Shown: positions 9,189 to 17,645, numbered from the stretch's first letter. The stretch is DNA of 64,000 nt from Mucilaginibacter xinganensis (GCF_002257585.1 NZ_CP022743.1:496001-560000); one strand, 5' to 3'. The notes: a model not told the origin generated them from the sequence alone. Program-made: numbers and translations.

Positions 9189-9211
9189 CTGCCAACTTAA
9201 AACTGCCAACT
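9189..9211. repeat. Short direct repeat CTGCCAACT, two copies
   Basis: The 9-mer CTGCCAACT occurs at 9189-9197 and 9203-9211, 14 bases apart, in the short gap before the RlmI-type gene. A looser match (CGGCCAACTGCCTG) lies near 30680 before efp. It lies just upstream of, or within, the spacer of the promoter at 9219. Confidence 0.5.
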
Positions 9212-9218
9212 GATTTTC

Positions 9219-9226
9219 TACCTTTG
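9219..9226 (+). promoter_or_regulatory. Putative -7 element (TACCTTTG) of the RlmI-type gene
   Basis: TACCTTTG fits the Bacteroidota TAnnTTTG consensus. It ends only 5 bases before the ATG at 9232, so the expected transcription start falls on or beside the start codon, suggesting a leaderless or nearly leaderless mRNA. The -33 element is not clear. Confidence 0.5.
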
Positions 9227-9231
9227 CAGCT

Positions 9232-10419
9232 ATGATTGAGGTTGTTTTAAAAAAGGGTAAAGAAAAAGCAGTTTTACACCGCCACCCCTGGGTGTTTTCG
9301 GGCGCTATTGAAAACGTAAAAGGCAAACCGGCCAACGGCGATGTAGTAAAGCTTATTGATGCCAAAGGCGCTTTTATGGCCTATGGCTTTTATAACGATC
9401 GATCAAGAGTTGCATTGCGTTTACTGGAATGGGACGAAACGGTTGAGATAAACGAACAATGGTTCAGGGGTAAAGTTGCGGATGCCGTTGCCGGTCGTGG
9501 CGATATTTTGCTGGATGGCGTAACCAATACCTGCCGGTTGATCTTCAGCGAATCAGATTACCTGCCCGGACTGATAGTGGATAAATATGCAGGGCATTTA
9601 GCGGTGCAGGTACTCACGTCGGGAATTGAAAAAATGATGCCTTGCATTATAGATGAGTTGCAGCGCTTATTAAACCCTGAAAGCATTTTTGATAAAAGCG
9701 ATGCCTCCTCCCGCAACCACGAGGGCCTTGAAACGCAAAATATCGTACTAGCCGGCAATCATCCGCCGGAAAGGGTGGAGGTTATTGAAAACGGCATCAG
9801 GTACAACATAAACATAGCCGAAGGGCAAAAATCAGGCTTTTATTGCGATCAGCGCGATAATCGCAAAATAGTGGCTTCCTACGCAAGCGGGAAGAAGGTA
9901 TTGGATTGCTTCAGTTACACCGGTGGCTTCACGTTAAACAGCCTTAAAAGTGGTGCAGCTTCAGTTACCTCTGTTGACAGTTCTGTGCTGGCAATTGATA
10001 CACTGAAGGAAAATGTGCTGTTAAATAATTTCGATACCGGCAAGGTAACTACTATCGCTTCTGACGTAAATAAGCAACTCCGTAAATTCAGGGAAGACGG
10101 CGAGTTGTTTGATATTGTTGTGCTCGATCCGCCAAAGTATGCTCCGTCACGGTCCGCTTTGGATAAGGCTTCACGCGCGTACAAGGATCTGAACCGTTTA
10201 GGGATGCTGCTGCTGAACAAGGGCGGGCTGCTGGCAACCTATTCCTGCTCTGGTGCCATGAATATGGAAACCTTTAAGCAGGTGCTTGCCTGGGCCGCAT
10301 TAGATGCCGGCAAGCAGGTGCAGTTTATTAACCAGTTTTGCCAGCCCGAAGATCATCCGGTAAGGTCATCGTTTCCAGAAGGTGAATATTTAAAAGGATT
10401 GCTTTGCAGGGTGTTTTGA
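9232..10419 (+). CDS. rlmI: Class I SAM-dependent 23S rRNA methyltransferase, RlmI family
   Basis: A 395-residue cytosolic protein of the RlmI/YccW family, which methylates cytosine 1962 (C5) of 23S rRNA in E. coli; the exact target here is inferred. An N-terminal PUA domain (about 1-80) begins with VVLKKGKEKAVLHRHPWVFSGAI. A central EEHEH-type region contains GQKSGFYCDQRDNR. The Rossmann SAM domain shows KVLDCFSYTGGFTL (motif I), VDSS, and the DPPKYAPS motif IV. CSGAMNMETF lies near the C-terminus with a candidate catalytic Cys. The length matches E. coli RlmI (396). Confidence 0.9.
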   Translation: MIEVVLKKGKEKAVLHRHPWVFSGAIENVKGKPANGDVVKLIDAKGAFMAYGFYNDRSRVALRLLEWDETVEINEQWFRGKVADAVAGRGDILLDGVTNTCRLIFSESDYLPGLIVDKYAGHLAVQVLTSGIEKMMPCIIDELQRLLNPESIFDKSDASSRNHEGLETQNIVLAGNHPPERVEVIENGIRYNINIAEGQKSGFYCDQRDNRKIVASYASGKKVLDCFSYTGGFTLNSLKSGAASVTSVDSSVLAIDTLKENVLLNNFDTGKVTTIASDVNKQLRKFREDGELFDIVVLDPPKYAPSRSALDKASRAYKDLNRLGMLLLNKGGLLATYSCSGAMNMETFKQVLAWAALDAGKQVQFINQFCQPEDHPVRSSFPEGEYLKGLLCRVF

Positions 10420-10488
10420 TTTAAGTGTACCGGGTGGAAGCCGGTGATTAGTTAAACCGAAGTTTGAAATTATTTTTCATCTTTTGTC

Positions 10489-10534
10489 CTTTAAAGGTAC
10501 TTATCGCGTAAAATACTGATAAGTACCTTTAAAG
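10489..10534. repeat. Perfect 17-bp inverted repeat between convergent genes
   Basis: CTTTAAAGGTACTTATC (10489-10505) and its exact reverse complement (10518-10534) flank a 12-base loop. It lies between the convergent rlmI and SYG-repeat genes. Neither side has a long T-run, so it may be an atypical bidirectional terminator or an mRNA 3'-end stabiliser. Confidence 0.7.
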
Positions 10535-10576
10535 AGAGCTATTGATAAATTCAGAAATATTTCCGCGCGTCACTGT

Positions 10577-11881
10577 TTAATCAAAATGTACACCACCGTA
10601 ACTGGTATTTATAGTTACGCGCGCCTCTGAACTCCCTTTACCCACACGGCCCTTATAATTGCGGGTGGTACCGATATGCTTGCTGCCATCCGGTGGGTTT
10701 TTGCTGGTGATAAATACGTTATTATCGTTATAATTGAACCCGCCGTAGCTGGTGGTGATGTCAAAATCAAAGTTACTGGCTGGAGAAATGCCTATTGAGG
10801 CGCCCGAATAAGAACTATTAATATTTAATCGCCTCAATGAGCTGGCAACTTCCGCTATTTTGAAACCACCTTCGTAAGACAGGTCAAAATCACCGGAGCC
10901 CTTTAACCGGCCTATTTTAAATGAGCCATAACTTAGGTCGGCTTTCAGGTTGTTACATTCCTCAATGTCAACACTGCCATATGAAAAGTCAAGCCGTCCG
11001 CCATTTATCGAGCCAATTTTTATGCTGCCATAACTGCCTTCAATTTCATTTGAAGGGTTTGATAAATTTTGCACCGAAGTACTGCCATAGGAGGTGCTTA
11101 TTTTAACGCGCCCGTCAAGGTCCGGCAATTCAATCGATCCATAACTTGCTTCAACATTTAAATCAGTTTTGGCAGGCATGTAAACTACGTAATTGATGGT
11201 CAGCTTTTGTTTTTTGTTTCTTCCGCCAAAATTAAAAAGGCTCCAAAACCCATCGTCATCACGGGAAATATTTGTTTTGAATGATACCTGGTCACCGTTT
11301 TTACTGTCGCTGATCTGCACGCCATCTATCAATTTCTGTGCATCGTCATCATTACGGGCTTCGGCTTTTATCTGTACATCAACTTTAACTTCGTGCCTGT
11401 CCCAGGTGTTAACCGTAATTTTGCCGTACTGGTTGCTCAACCTTATCCTGTCGTTTGCATCAAGCGGATAGCTTTTGCTAAAGTTTTTAACCTTCAGTGT
11501 TTGATTATCGTTTTCGCTTTCGTCCTCATTATCAGAAACGTTAATATCAATCTTATTAAGGAGGTTGCCCAGGTTGAGTTCAACCTTTGGCTCCACGCTC
11601 ACGTCGTCATCATTATCTGAGTTATTTACACTGACGCTAATGTTCGAGGCCAGGTTGTTTACAGTTGAAGAGATATTCTTTCCCAGGTCTTTCATCCCCG
11701 CTTCGAGGCTTTTACCCAGGTTATCCATTTTAGCCTGGAAATCCGCTTCGTCAAAGTTTGTGGTAATGGTCACAACGTGCTTTTGCTTAGCCCTGGTTTT
11801 CTTTTGCGCAAAGCCTGATGCATTAATTGCAAATAATGCTATTAACGCAAGTATTGACGGCTTAAATATTTTTGATCTCAT
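10577..11881 (-). CDS. Exported SYG-repeat (DUF4097-like) beta-rich protein
   Basis: A 434-residue protein with a Sec signal peptide (IFKPSILALIALFAINASGFAQ). Residues about 25-150 are acidic and Asn/Asp-rich. From about 155 a DUF4097-like region begins (DANDRIRLSNQYGKITVNTW). It carries roughly nine repeats of about 20 residues built on SYG: ASYGSIE, TSYGSTS, GSYGSIK, FSYGSVD, LSYGSFK, LSYEGGFK, SSYSGAS, TSYGGFN and TSYGGVH. This periodicity suggests a parallel beta-solenoid on the cell surface or in the periplasm. The start overlaps the end of the upstream putative anti-sigma gene by 20 bases, so it is the last gene of the sigma operon and may be its sensory or effector protein. Confidence 0.82.
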   Translation of the reverse strand: MRSKIFKPSILALIALFAINASGFAQKKTRAKQKHVVTITTNFDEADFQAKMDNLGKSLEAGMKDLGKNISSTVNNLASNISVSVNNSDNDDDVSVEPKVELNLGNLLNKIDINVSDNEDESENDNQTLKVKNFSKSYPLDANDRIRLSNQYGKITVNTWDRHEVKVDVQIKAEARNDDDAQKLIDGVQISDSKNGDQVSFKTNISRDDDGFWSLFNFGGRNKKQKLTINYVVYMPAKTDLNVEASYGSIELPDLDGRVKISTSYGSTSVQNLSNPSNEIEGSYGSIKIGSINGGRLDFSYGSVDIEECNNLKADLSYGSFKIGRLKGSGDFDLSYEGGFKIAEVASSLRRLNINSSYSGASIGISPASNFDFDITTSYGGFNYNDNNVFITSKNPPDGSKHIGTTRNYKGRVGKGSSEARVTINTSYGGVHFD

Positions 11882-12425
11882 TGCTTTGTTGTTTTTTTGT
11901 TTGATTCAACTGCTCAATTACGGTTAACTGCTGATTAAGCACCTGTGTCTGGATCTGCAGATTACGGATCATTGCCCGTAAAACGCGCTCCTGGTTAGGG
12001 CTGGTGGCTAATTCACCGTTAAGTTTTTTGTAAGTTGAATCCATTTTTGCGATCTCACCGCTAAACTCTTTGTACAGTTGAGGGTCGGCTTTTGACATTA
12101 ATTTAAGCTCGCTGCGCTTTGTTTCAATTAATGAAGTGTATTGAATTTGTTGTTGCGCATATAACGGGTTTATAGAAGCCAGGTCAATCGGTTTCTTTTC
12201 CTGCCCGTGCAGGTAAAATGCAAACCCAATGCCCATTACTACAATAACCGATGCTGCTACCCGCAGCACAAAGCCAAGCGAAAATGTTTTTGCCCCTTTC
12301 TTTTTTAGTTCCGTATGCTGTGGGGGTAATTGCTTTTCGATCCTGCTCCACAGGTCTGCTGACGGTTCCAGGTCATCAAATTCCTCCCTGTTTATTTTCA
12401 TAAATTCCTCTAATCGCTTTCTCAT
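11862..12425 (-). CDS. Putative membrane anti-sigma factor
   Basis: A 187-residue single-pass membrane protein. The N-terminal 75 residues are cytosolic and acidic with a SADLWSRIEKQLP segment, as in Bacteroidota anti-sigma-like proteins. One helix follows (FVLRVAASVIVVMGIGFAFYL, about 76-95). The C-terminal part is predicted to be a long Gln- and Leu-rich coiled coil (NLQIQTQVLNQQLTVIEQL). The start codon overlaps the sigma factor stop by 4 bases (ATGA) and the end overlaps the next gene by 20 bases. The role is inferred from this order; no zinc-binding anti-sigma motif is present. Confidence 0.72.
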   Translation of the reverse strand: MRKRLEEFMKINREEFDDLEPSADLWSRIEKQLPPQHTELKKKGAKTFSLGFVLRVAASVIVVMGIGFAFYLHGQEKKPIDLASINPLYAQQQIQYTSLIETKRSELKLMSKADPQLYKEFSGEIAKMDSTYKKLNGELATSPNQERVLRAMIRNLQIQTQVLNQQLTVIEQLNQTKKQQSNEIKNI

Positions 12426-13000
12426 GATGTTATTCCCTTTCTTTTTAAAATTTCCAGAAGTTTCCTTTTCGCCCTTAAGAACTGGGTTCTTGAAGTGTTT
12501 TCTGAAATACTCAATATTTGTCCTATTTCTTCGTGGTCGTATCCCTCCAGCAGGTATAATGATATAACTAACCTGTAACCTTCGGGTAATTCTTTCATTG
12601 CCTCTTTAACCCGGGCTGCCTGGTATTGTGTTTCTTCTCCATCATCAAATTCTTCGTCAGCAATATTTTCCAGTTGGTCGCCTTCCAGGTCAACCAGATC
12701 CAGCTTGCGTTTGCGCAGCAGGTTGATAGACCGGTTAACTACTATTTGTTTAAGCCATAAGCCAAAGGTGGTATCCTGCCTGAAGTCTTTCACCTTACCG
12801 AATGCATCAACAAAAGCCTCCTGCAATACATCTTCAGCTTCGGCAATATTCCCCACTATCCTAAAGGCGACGTTTAACATCGCTTTAGAATAAAGTTTGT
12901 ACAACTCATAACAGGCTTTTTTACTGCCTTGTTTGCACTCAACCACCAGGTTATAATGCTTGTCAATATATACGGCTTCCAAATTTTGATCAGCTTGCAT
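12422..13000 (-). CDS. ECF-type RNA polymerase sigma factor
   Basis: A 192-residue sigma-70 of the extracytoplasmic function group. Region 2 spans about 20-95 (LYKLYSKAMLNVAFRIVGN, AEDVLQEAFVDAFGKV, FGLWLKQIVVNRSINLLRK). Region 4 spans about 125-190 (LPEGYRLVISLYLLEGYDHE, EIGQILSISENTSRTQFLR), with its helix-turn-helix. A short acidic linker (LENIADEEFDDGEE) joins them. It is the first gene of a three-gene overlapping operon whose later members encode a membrane protein and an exported repeat protein, the usual layout for a sigma factor held by a membrane partner. Confidence 0.93.
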   Translation of the reverse strand: MQADQNLEAVYIDKHYNLVVECKQGSKKACYELYKLYSKAMLNVAFRIVGNIAEAEDVLQEAFVDAFGKVKDFRQDTTFGLWLKQIVVNRSINLLRKRKLDLVDLEGDQLENIADEEFDDGEETQYQAARVKEAMKELPEGYRLVISLYLLEGYDHEEIGQILSISENTSRTQFLRAKRKLLEILKRKGITS

Positions 13001-13125
13001 GTTATATGACGCAAAGGTTTTTACAACGTTGCATGCGCGTTGTAATTATTTCATCCCCCCGGGTATTATGTTTCGCTATTGCTATTGAAGGAAAGGATTT
13101 GCAGGATAAAACGGGTAAGTTTTAT

Positions 13126-13692
13126 TTAATTTTTTTTTGAACCTGATTTTAAAAAATCATCCACCGCTTTAATCGCCAGGTGATATCTTTCAGGGCCGGT
13201 ACCTGAAATTAAAACATAGTTGGCTTTTAAAGCGTCTAATTCTCTATACCAAACATCCATAAAATGTTCACGCTTGTGGGGGAAATCACGGAGCGGGTCA
13301 TCTTCCCAGGGCAAATCAATGTTGAGTAACAGGTATAGATCGTATGTGCGCTTTGGCATCTCTTCCAAAACCTCTTGTGGCGATCTGCCGAAAATTTCAT
13401 CGCTCCAGATCTTAACCGTAATAAAGGTAGTATCGCAAATAAGTAAGTGGTTTCCGTTGGGTAACAATTCATCTTCCAGTGCAATCTGCCCGTAAAACAT
13501 ATTTATTTCGTCTTGCCAGGTTGGTGGTGCAGTAAGCTTTTCACAATATCCCCGCGCATATTCAGGCACCCAAATGGTATTATAGTGTTTAGCCAGGTAA
13601 GCCGACATTGTTGATTTACCGGTAGATTCCGGACCCACAACGGCTATTTTAAGGACGACAGGAGTATCTTTTTTGCTTTCGGAATTTTGCAT
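13126..13692 (-). CDS. NadR-like AAA ATPase / ribosylnicotinamide kinase-type protein
   Basis: A 188-residue P-loop protein. The Walker A motif is GPESTGKST (20-28), followed by VPEYARGYCE and LLICDTTFITVKIW, which match the C-terminal kinase half of NadR (AAA_28). The NadR nucleotidyltransferase and repressor domains are absent. The likely reaction is phosphorylation of nicotinamide riboside to NMN, a salvage step for NAD. A PnuC-type nicotinamide riboside transporter is encoded about 18 kb away (31830-32456), which would make a functional pair although the genes are unlinked. Alternative: a general nucleoside kinase-like ATPase. Confidence 0.8.
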   Translation of the reverse strand: MQNSESKKDTPVVLKIAVVGPESTGKSTMSAYLAKHYNTIWVPEYARGYCEKLTAPPTWQDEINMFYGQIALEDELLPNGNHLLICDTTFITVKIWSDEIFGRSPQEVLEEMPKRTYDLYLLLNIDLPWEDDPLRDFPHKREHFMDVWYRELDALKANYVLISGTGPERYHLAIKAVDDFLKSGSKKN

Positions 13693-13772
13693 TCGTAAAT
13701 TATCAATACCGAAAATATATAATTTTAACAGGAATTGTATAACCCGACGGTCAAATCATTATCCATTTGTTA

Positions 13773-14315
13773 TTATTGCGGGGGCATGTAGGTTAAACGC
13801 TTTCTAAAATAGGCGTCCCAACTTTGTTGTTGGACCCGGTTCTGCATGTGCCGGGTATCTGTATCGTAGTCCACGTTTAGTTGCTTGTATTTGGCATCAA
13901 TCCGGTTAAAAATATTTTGCGCGGCAGACTGGTAGTCAGCATAAAAAACAGTTTTCCCTACGGTTCTTAGCAGTTCCTGCTGCTCCATGTAAGCGATAAG
14001 ATAATGTCCCTCCTCATGTTTTAAAACTTCGGCAAGCATTTCGTCAGAGGTGATACGCTTTTTATCTATCCATGATACACAATCATTTAAAGTCAGGTTG
14101 ATATCAAAGTTCAGCAGGTAATAATTTTTTTCCCGGCGGGCCTCGTAACGGAAACTGATAGAGCAATTGGTATAGGCAACGGTATTTAAATCAGTATGCG
14201 GAACCCCCTTAAAATCGTTAAGGGTTAGCTGACGGATGGCCTGGGCGGATGCGCTGTTAACAAGCGCAAACCATAATAAAACAAAGCAAGTCAATCTCAC
14301 AAATCCAAATTTCAT
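13773..14315 (-). CDS. Secreted DUF922 (zinc protease-like) protein
   Basis: A 180-residue protein with a signal peptide ending about residue 24 (FVLLWFALVNSASA). The mature part starts with LTLNDFKGVPH and has YTNCSISFRYEAR, typical of DUF922. The segment VLKHEEGHYLIAYM contains the HExxH-like HEEGH motif expected of a zinc metallopeptidase, so activity is plausible but unproven. The gene lies 20 bases after the SPFH gene and probably shares its transcript. Confidence 0.8.
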   Translation of the reverse strand: MKFGFVRLTCFVLLWFALVNSASAQAIRQLTLNDFKGVPHTDLNTVAYTNCSISFRYEARREKNYYLLNFDINLTLNDCVSWIDKKRITSDEMLAEVLKHEEGHYLIAYMEQQELLRTVGKTVFYADYQSAAQNIFNRIDAKYKQLNVDYDTDTRHMQNRVQQQSWDAYFRKRLTYMPPQ

Positions 14316-14335
14316 CAGCAGGTCAAAGTAAAATT

Positions 14336-15280
14336 TTACTTTTTGACTTGGGTAGCGTGTATTTGGTTTAACGCCATCATTTCTTTCATAGTTTGCTGCA
14401 TGGCATCGGTTGACCCGTCAAGAAAGATAACGTTGCCCTGTGAGTTCTCTGCAAAATGTTTGATGGACTCCGTCCACATGGTAAATAGAATAACCGAAGT
14501 GTCCATATTGGCATCCTTCATTTCTTTAGCAGCTACTGACATCCCCTTGGCCACCTCTTCGCGGAATAGGGCCACACCCTGCCCCCGCAACTGCGATGCC
14601 TGACGTTCTGCTTCTGCTGATATTTTAATGGCATTACCCTCTGCTTCTGCGGCCTTTGTTTTTGTGATCAGCAATGCCTGGCCTTCATTTTCGGCAGCGG
14701 CTTTAAGGTTGTTTGAGGCTACTACCTGGCTCATTGATTTCATGATAACGTCATCAAATGTAATATCATTAAGCTGCAGGTCCTGTAGGTGGTAACCCCA
14801 GCCTTCCAGTATCACATCCAGTTGTTCTTTAACGTGCTCAACAATATCACGCCTTAGTATCAACACCTCCGACTGGCGTTTGGTGGCCACAAATGCACGG
14901 ATGGATCCTTCAACGGTGCGGATTAGCGCCTGCATCAGGTTGCGGTCATCAACAAATTTGAACGCTACGTTTTTAATGGTTTCCTCTTGCTGGTCCAGAA
15001 CCGAATAAAGCAACATTGCCTTAAAATAAACATTAGCCTGATCAAAAGTTACCGCTTGGAATTCCAATTCAACAGAGCGGTTCTGAATAGAGATCTTGGA
15101 ATAGATGTTTTCAATGAAAGGTATCTTGAAGTTTAAGCCCGGGGTTAATATGCGGCGATACTTGCCAAACACTGTAATTACTACTATAGTGCCTTGTTTA
15201 ACAGACACAAATGAGGAAAGCACAATAACCAGTAAAATGAAAACTACAATAAAAAAGCCTATCTGTGGGGTCATAGTCAA
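14336..15280 (-). CDS. SPFH/Band 7 (stomatin-like) membrane protein
   Basis: A 314-residue protein with one N-terminal membrane anchor (IGFFIVVFILLVIVLSSFV, about 6-25) and an SPFH domain (VKQGTIVVITVFGKYRRILT, PGLNFKIPFIENIYSKI). Next comes an Ala/Glu-rich coiled coil with KTKAAEAEGNAIKISAEAE and RQASQLRGQG, as in stomatins and slipins. The C-terminal tail is Met- and Gln-rich. Such proteins form ring oligomers that organise membrane domains and often guard proteases; the DUF922 protease-like gene just downstream fits that pairing. A second SPFH gene lies at 44664-45569. Confidence 0.9.
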   Translation of the reverse strand: MTMTPQIGFFIVVFILLVIVLSSFVSVKQGTIVVITVFGKYRRILTPGLNFKIPFIENIYSKISIQNRSVELEFQAVTFDQANVYFKAMLLYSVLDQQEETIKNVAFKFVDDRNLMQALIRTVEGSIRAFVATKRQSEVLILRRDIVEHVKEQLDVILEGWGYHLQDLQLNDITFDDVIMKSMSQVVASNNLKAAAENEGQALLITKTKAAEAEGNAIKISAEAERQASQLRGQGVALFREEVAKGMSVAAKEMKDANMDTSVILFTMWTESIKHFAENSQGNVIFLDGSTDAMQQTMKEMMALNQIHATQVKK

Positions 15281-15365
15281 TAAAGTTTAATAATCTAAAT
15301 GTATGATAAATTATTGGTGTGCTATTTGTTTTTTACAAAATGCTTTTTAAAACAGCATCACAACT

Positions 15366-15551
15366 ATGAACTTAAAACGAACCTTCGGAGCAATACTCAC
15401 AGTATTAGGTATTATCGGGTTAATTTACACAGGCGTTGGCGTAATTAACCATAATGGCAACATCACCACATTAATAGTGGTGGGCATTATAGCCATACTT
15501 TTCTTCTTTACCGGGATTAGTTTGGTACGTACAACCAAAGATGAGGTGTAG
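15366..15551 (+). CDS. Small hypothetical membrane protein (61 aa)
   Basis: A 61-residue protein with two membrane helices (FGAILTVLGIIGLIYTGVGV and TTLIVVGIIAILFFFTGISL) joined by a short polar loop, and a charged C-terminus. It stands alone between two minus-strand genes and is followed by its own terminator-like hairpin at 15595-15627, which supports real expression. No family assigned. Confidence 0.7.
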   Translation: MNLKRTFGAILTVLGIIGLIYTGVGVINHNGNITTLIVVGIIAILFFFTGISLVRTTKDEV

Positions 15552-15594
15552 CATATTAATAAAACCATTATAATTGATACAGCTAAAAGTACTG

Positions 15595-15627
15595 ATGCAT
15601 GCCGGAATTACCGGTGCGCATTTTTTT
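15595..15627 (+). terminator. Rho-independent terminator after the 61-aa gene
   Basis: ATGCATGCCGG and CCGGTGCGCAT form an 11-position stem with a 5-base loop, wobble pairs and one mismatch, followed by seven T. Confidence 0.65.
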
Positions 15628-15633
15628 GTCGGT

Positions 15634-16803
15634 TTAATTAAGCTTGGTTACCAGCCCTTCATCGCTGATGTTTAAACCTGAGGCGGGAAAATCAACGGCG
15701 GTAAGTTGTTTAATGCGGATTGCAGCCTTATTTAACGGATCAGGTTCTAATCCTGTTAAATGATCTTGTTTAGCAGATATAATGCGGCCGCTTAAAAATT
15801 CACCGGTTTTATTTACGTAAACTTTAAGGATGGGCGCCAGGCCGCAAATACCTGCAACGCTTACGCACTTGTATGTGCAGAAATTACCCAGGCTGTAGGC
15901 AATCAATCTATCCTTGTATCTTTCCATGCCGCGGCAAACATGAGGGCCGTTACCAAAAACAAGGTCGGCACCGGCATCAACGGCAGCGTGGGCAAATGCT
16001 TTTACATTTCCCCGTTTTTCATTTATGTAAACTTCTGTACTGTCAGGTACGTGTTCATAAGCCAGCCCCTCGCCGCCGCCGTGAAATGATACGATAAGCA
16101 CATCGCATTTTTGTTTAAGTTTCCTGATGATCCTGCCCGCGTTTTTTAAATCGAGGATGGATAAGGTATAACCGTTAGGGGCAAATGCACAAAAGCCGTA
16201 GGTAACCCCATTAATTTTAAATACCGCTGCAGGACGGCTTACCTGCCCGCCATGTTTTATGCCCAGGCTGTCCAAAACCTTCATGGTACTTAGGCGACCG
16301 GCATTGTCAAAATCGCCTATATGGTTATTAGCCAGGCTAAGAACGTTAAACCCTGCATCCTTTAAAACTCCCGCGAAATTTACCGGCATTCGGAACAGGT
16401 AAGGCGGCCTTAACTGGTGCAGCCTGTAATTGGCAGGTGCGCCGGTATCCAACAGGGTGCCTTCCAGGTTGCCAAAAGTTACATCTGCATTTCGCAGTTC
16501 TTTTACTACGTTTTTAAAACTCCCCTTTGCGCTATCGGGCGGCAGCGTTTTATCGTCGGGGTAAGAGGTCCCGAGCATTATATCCCCAACGGCCACAATA
16601 CATAATGAATCGCGTTGAATGGTATCGCTTTTCACCTTAAGGGTGTCCTGTTGTATTATAGATTTCTTTTCCGGTGGATGATAAACTTCGGGCTGTGGTT
16701 TTTGCCGGTATTGGCAGGATGCGAACAGCAAAATTGCTGCAATAAATACAATGCAGTTTTTTAATAAATTCAACAAACTGTTCCTATATAACTTGTTCTT
16801 CAA
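15634..16803 (-). CDS. CapA family (poly-gamma-glutamate capsule type) lipoprotein
   Basis: A 389-residue protein. A lipoprotein signal (FIAAILLFASCQ) puts the acylated Cys near residue 30. The PGA_cap domain begins SLCIVAVGDIMLGTSY and includes DVTFGNLEGTLLDTG, LSLANNHIGDFDNAG, DVLIVSFHGGGEG and GADLVFGNGPHVCRGMERY, the conserved Asp, Asn and His ligands of a calcineurin-like metallophosphatase fold. CapA/PgsA proteins take part in poly-gamma-glutamate synthesis or anchoring; no CapB or CapC genes are nearby, so the substrate is open. Confidence 0.87.
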   Translation of the reverse strand: MKNKLYRNSLLNLLKNCIVFIAAILLFASCQYRQKPQPEVYHPPEKKSIIQQDTLKVKSDTIQRDSLCIVAVGDIMLGTSYPDDKTLPPDSAKGSFKNVVKELRNADVTFGNLEGTLLDTGAPANYRLHQLRPPYLFRMPVNFAGVLKDAGFNVLSLANNHIGDFDNAGRLSTMKVLDSLGIKHGGQVSRPAAVFKINGVTYGFCAFAPNGYTLSILDLKNAGRIIRKLKQKCDVLIVSFHGGGEGLAYEHVPDSTEVYINEKRGNVKAFAHAAVDAGADLVFGNGPHVCRGMERYKDRLIAYSLGNFCTYKCVSVAGICGLAPILKVYVNKTGEFLSGRIISAKQDHLTGLEPDPLNKAAIRIKQLTAVDFPASGLNISDEGLVTKLN

Positions 16804-16924
16804 TGATATTAACTCCCGTCTTACATGCCAACTAACATAATAATTTTATTGTGGATTGCGCTGCTGTGGGTTAACTTTCCGCTAAACAGGCTTTATAGTT
16901 ACCCGGGAGGCTCCGTTTTATTCA

Positions 16925-16956
16925 ACAAAAAAATCCTTTCTGGTCAGGAAAGGATT
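16925..16956 (-). terminator. Rho-independent terminator of the NlpC/P60 gene
   Basis: On the minus strand AATCCTTTC and GAAAGGATT form a 9-bp stem with a 7-base loop, running straight into a T-run. It lies 25 bases past the stop of the NlpC/P60 gene. Confidence 0.85.
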
Positions 16957-16980
16957 CTAAATTAATTAGGGTTTATAAAT

Positions 16981-17574
16981 TTAGTTATTGTTTGCTGTGC
17001 TGTTGTTGTTATCCGAACTCTGTTTTTGAAGCTCTGCTTTGAATGATTCCAGCATGCGGCCTCCGCGGTAAAAGTACCTGCTGTAATATGCGTCGTCAAG
17101 GCTGCTGATCGCAACACCCCTTGAAGAGGCATGTGCAAACCTGTTGTTGCCTAAATAAATGCCCACATGCGAAATGCGGCGGCTGTGGATTTTAAAGAAA
17201 ACCAAATCGCCCTCTTTCAAATCGTCTTTTCTAACCGGGCTAACCATGCTAAAAATATCACGTGAGCTGCGTTGAATATCCATGTTGAATACTTCGCTGT
17301 ACAGCTCTTTTGTAAATGCTGAACAATCAATACCTCTTCTTGAGCTTCCGCCAAAACGGTACGGTGTACCTATCCAGTCGTAAACAAAATGAAACAATTT
17401 CATATTTGATGTAGCTGACATTGCCACACCCATTATTTGAGATAAATAATCTTTTGCTAATGATTCCTGTTCGTCAGGATTTTTTTCGTCCGAAGTTCCT
17501 GGACTGTTTTTTGTTTGAGCTTGAGCAACTAATGTGCTGAAAAATAACGCAATAACGATAGTAATTTTCTTCAT
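16981..17574 (-). CDS. Secreted NlpC/P60 (C40) peptidoglycan hydrolase
   Basis: A 197-residue protein with a signal peptide (ITIVIALFFSTLVAQAQ). The NlpC/P60 domain runs from about 62 to 170: FVYDWIGTPYRFGG, then the catalytic Cys84 in GIDCSAF, His136 in RISHVGIYLG, and the third polar residue His148 in RFAHAS. These enzymes cut D-Glu-meso-diaminopimelate-type bonds in cell-wall peptides. The C-terminal 20 residues are Gln/Asn/Ser-rich and probably disordered. Transcribed alone, between its own promoter candidate and terminator. Confidence 0.92.
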   Translation of the reverse strand: MKKITIVIALFFSTLVAQAQTKNSPGTSDEKNPDEQESLAKDYLSQIMGVAMSATSNMKLFHFVYDWIGTPYRFGGSSRRGIDCSAFTKELYSEVFNMDIQRSSRDIFSMVSPVRKDDLKEGDLVFFKIHSRRISHVGIYLGNNRFAHASSRGVAISSLDDAYYSRYFYRGGRMLESFKAELQKQSSDNNNSTANNN

Positions 17575-17645
17575 TTAATCGATTAGTTTGTTGTGTTAGG
17601 CAACAACTTGTTTATTAAATTGGACACCCTGTCTATTGTTGGCTA

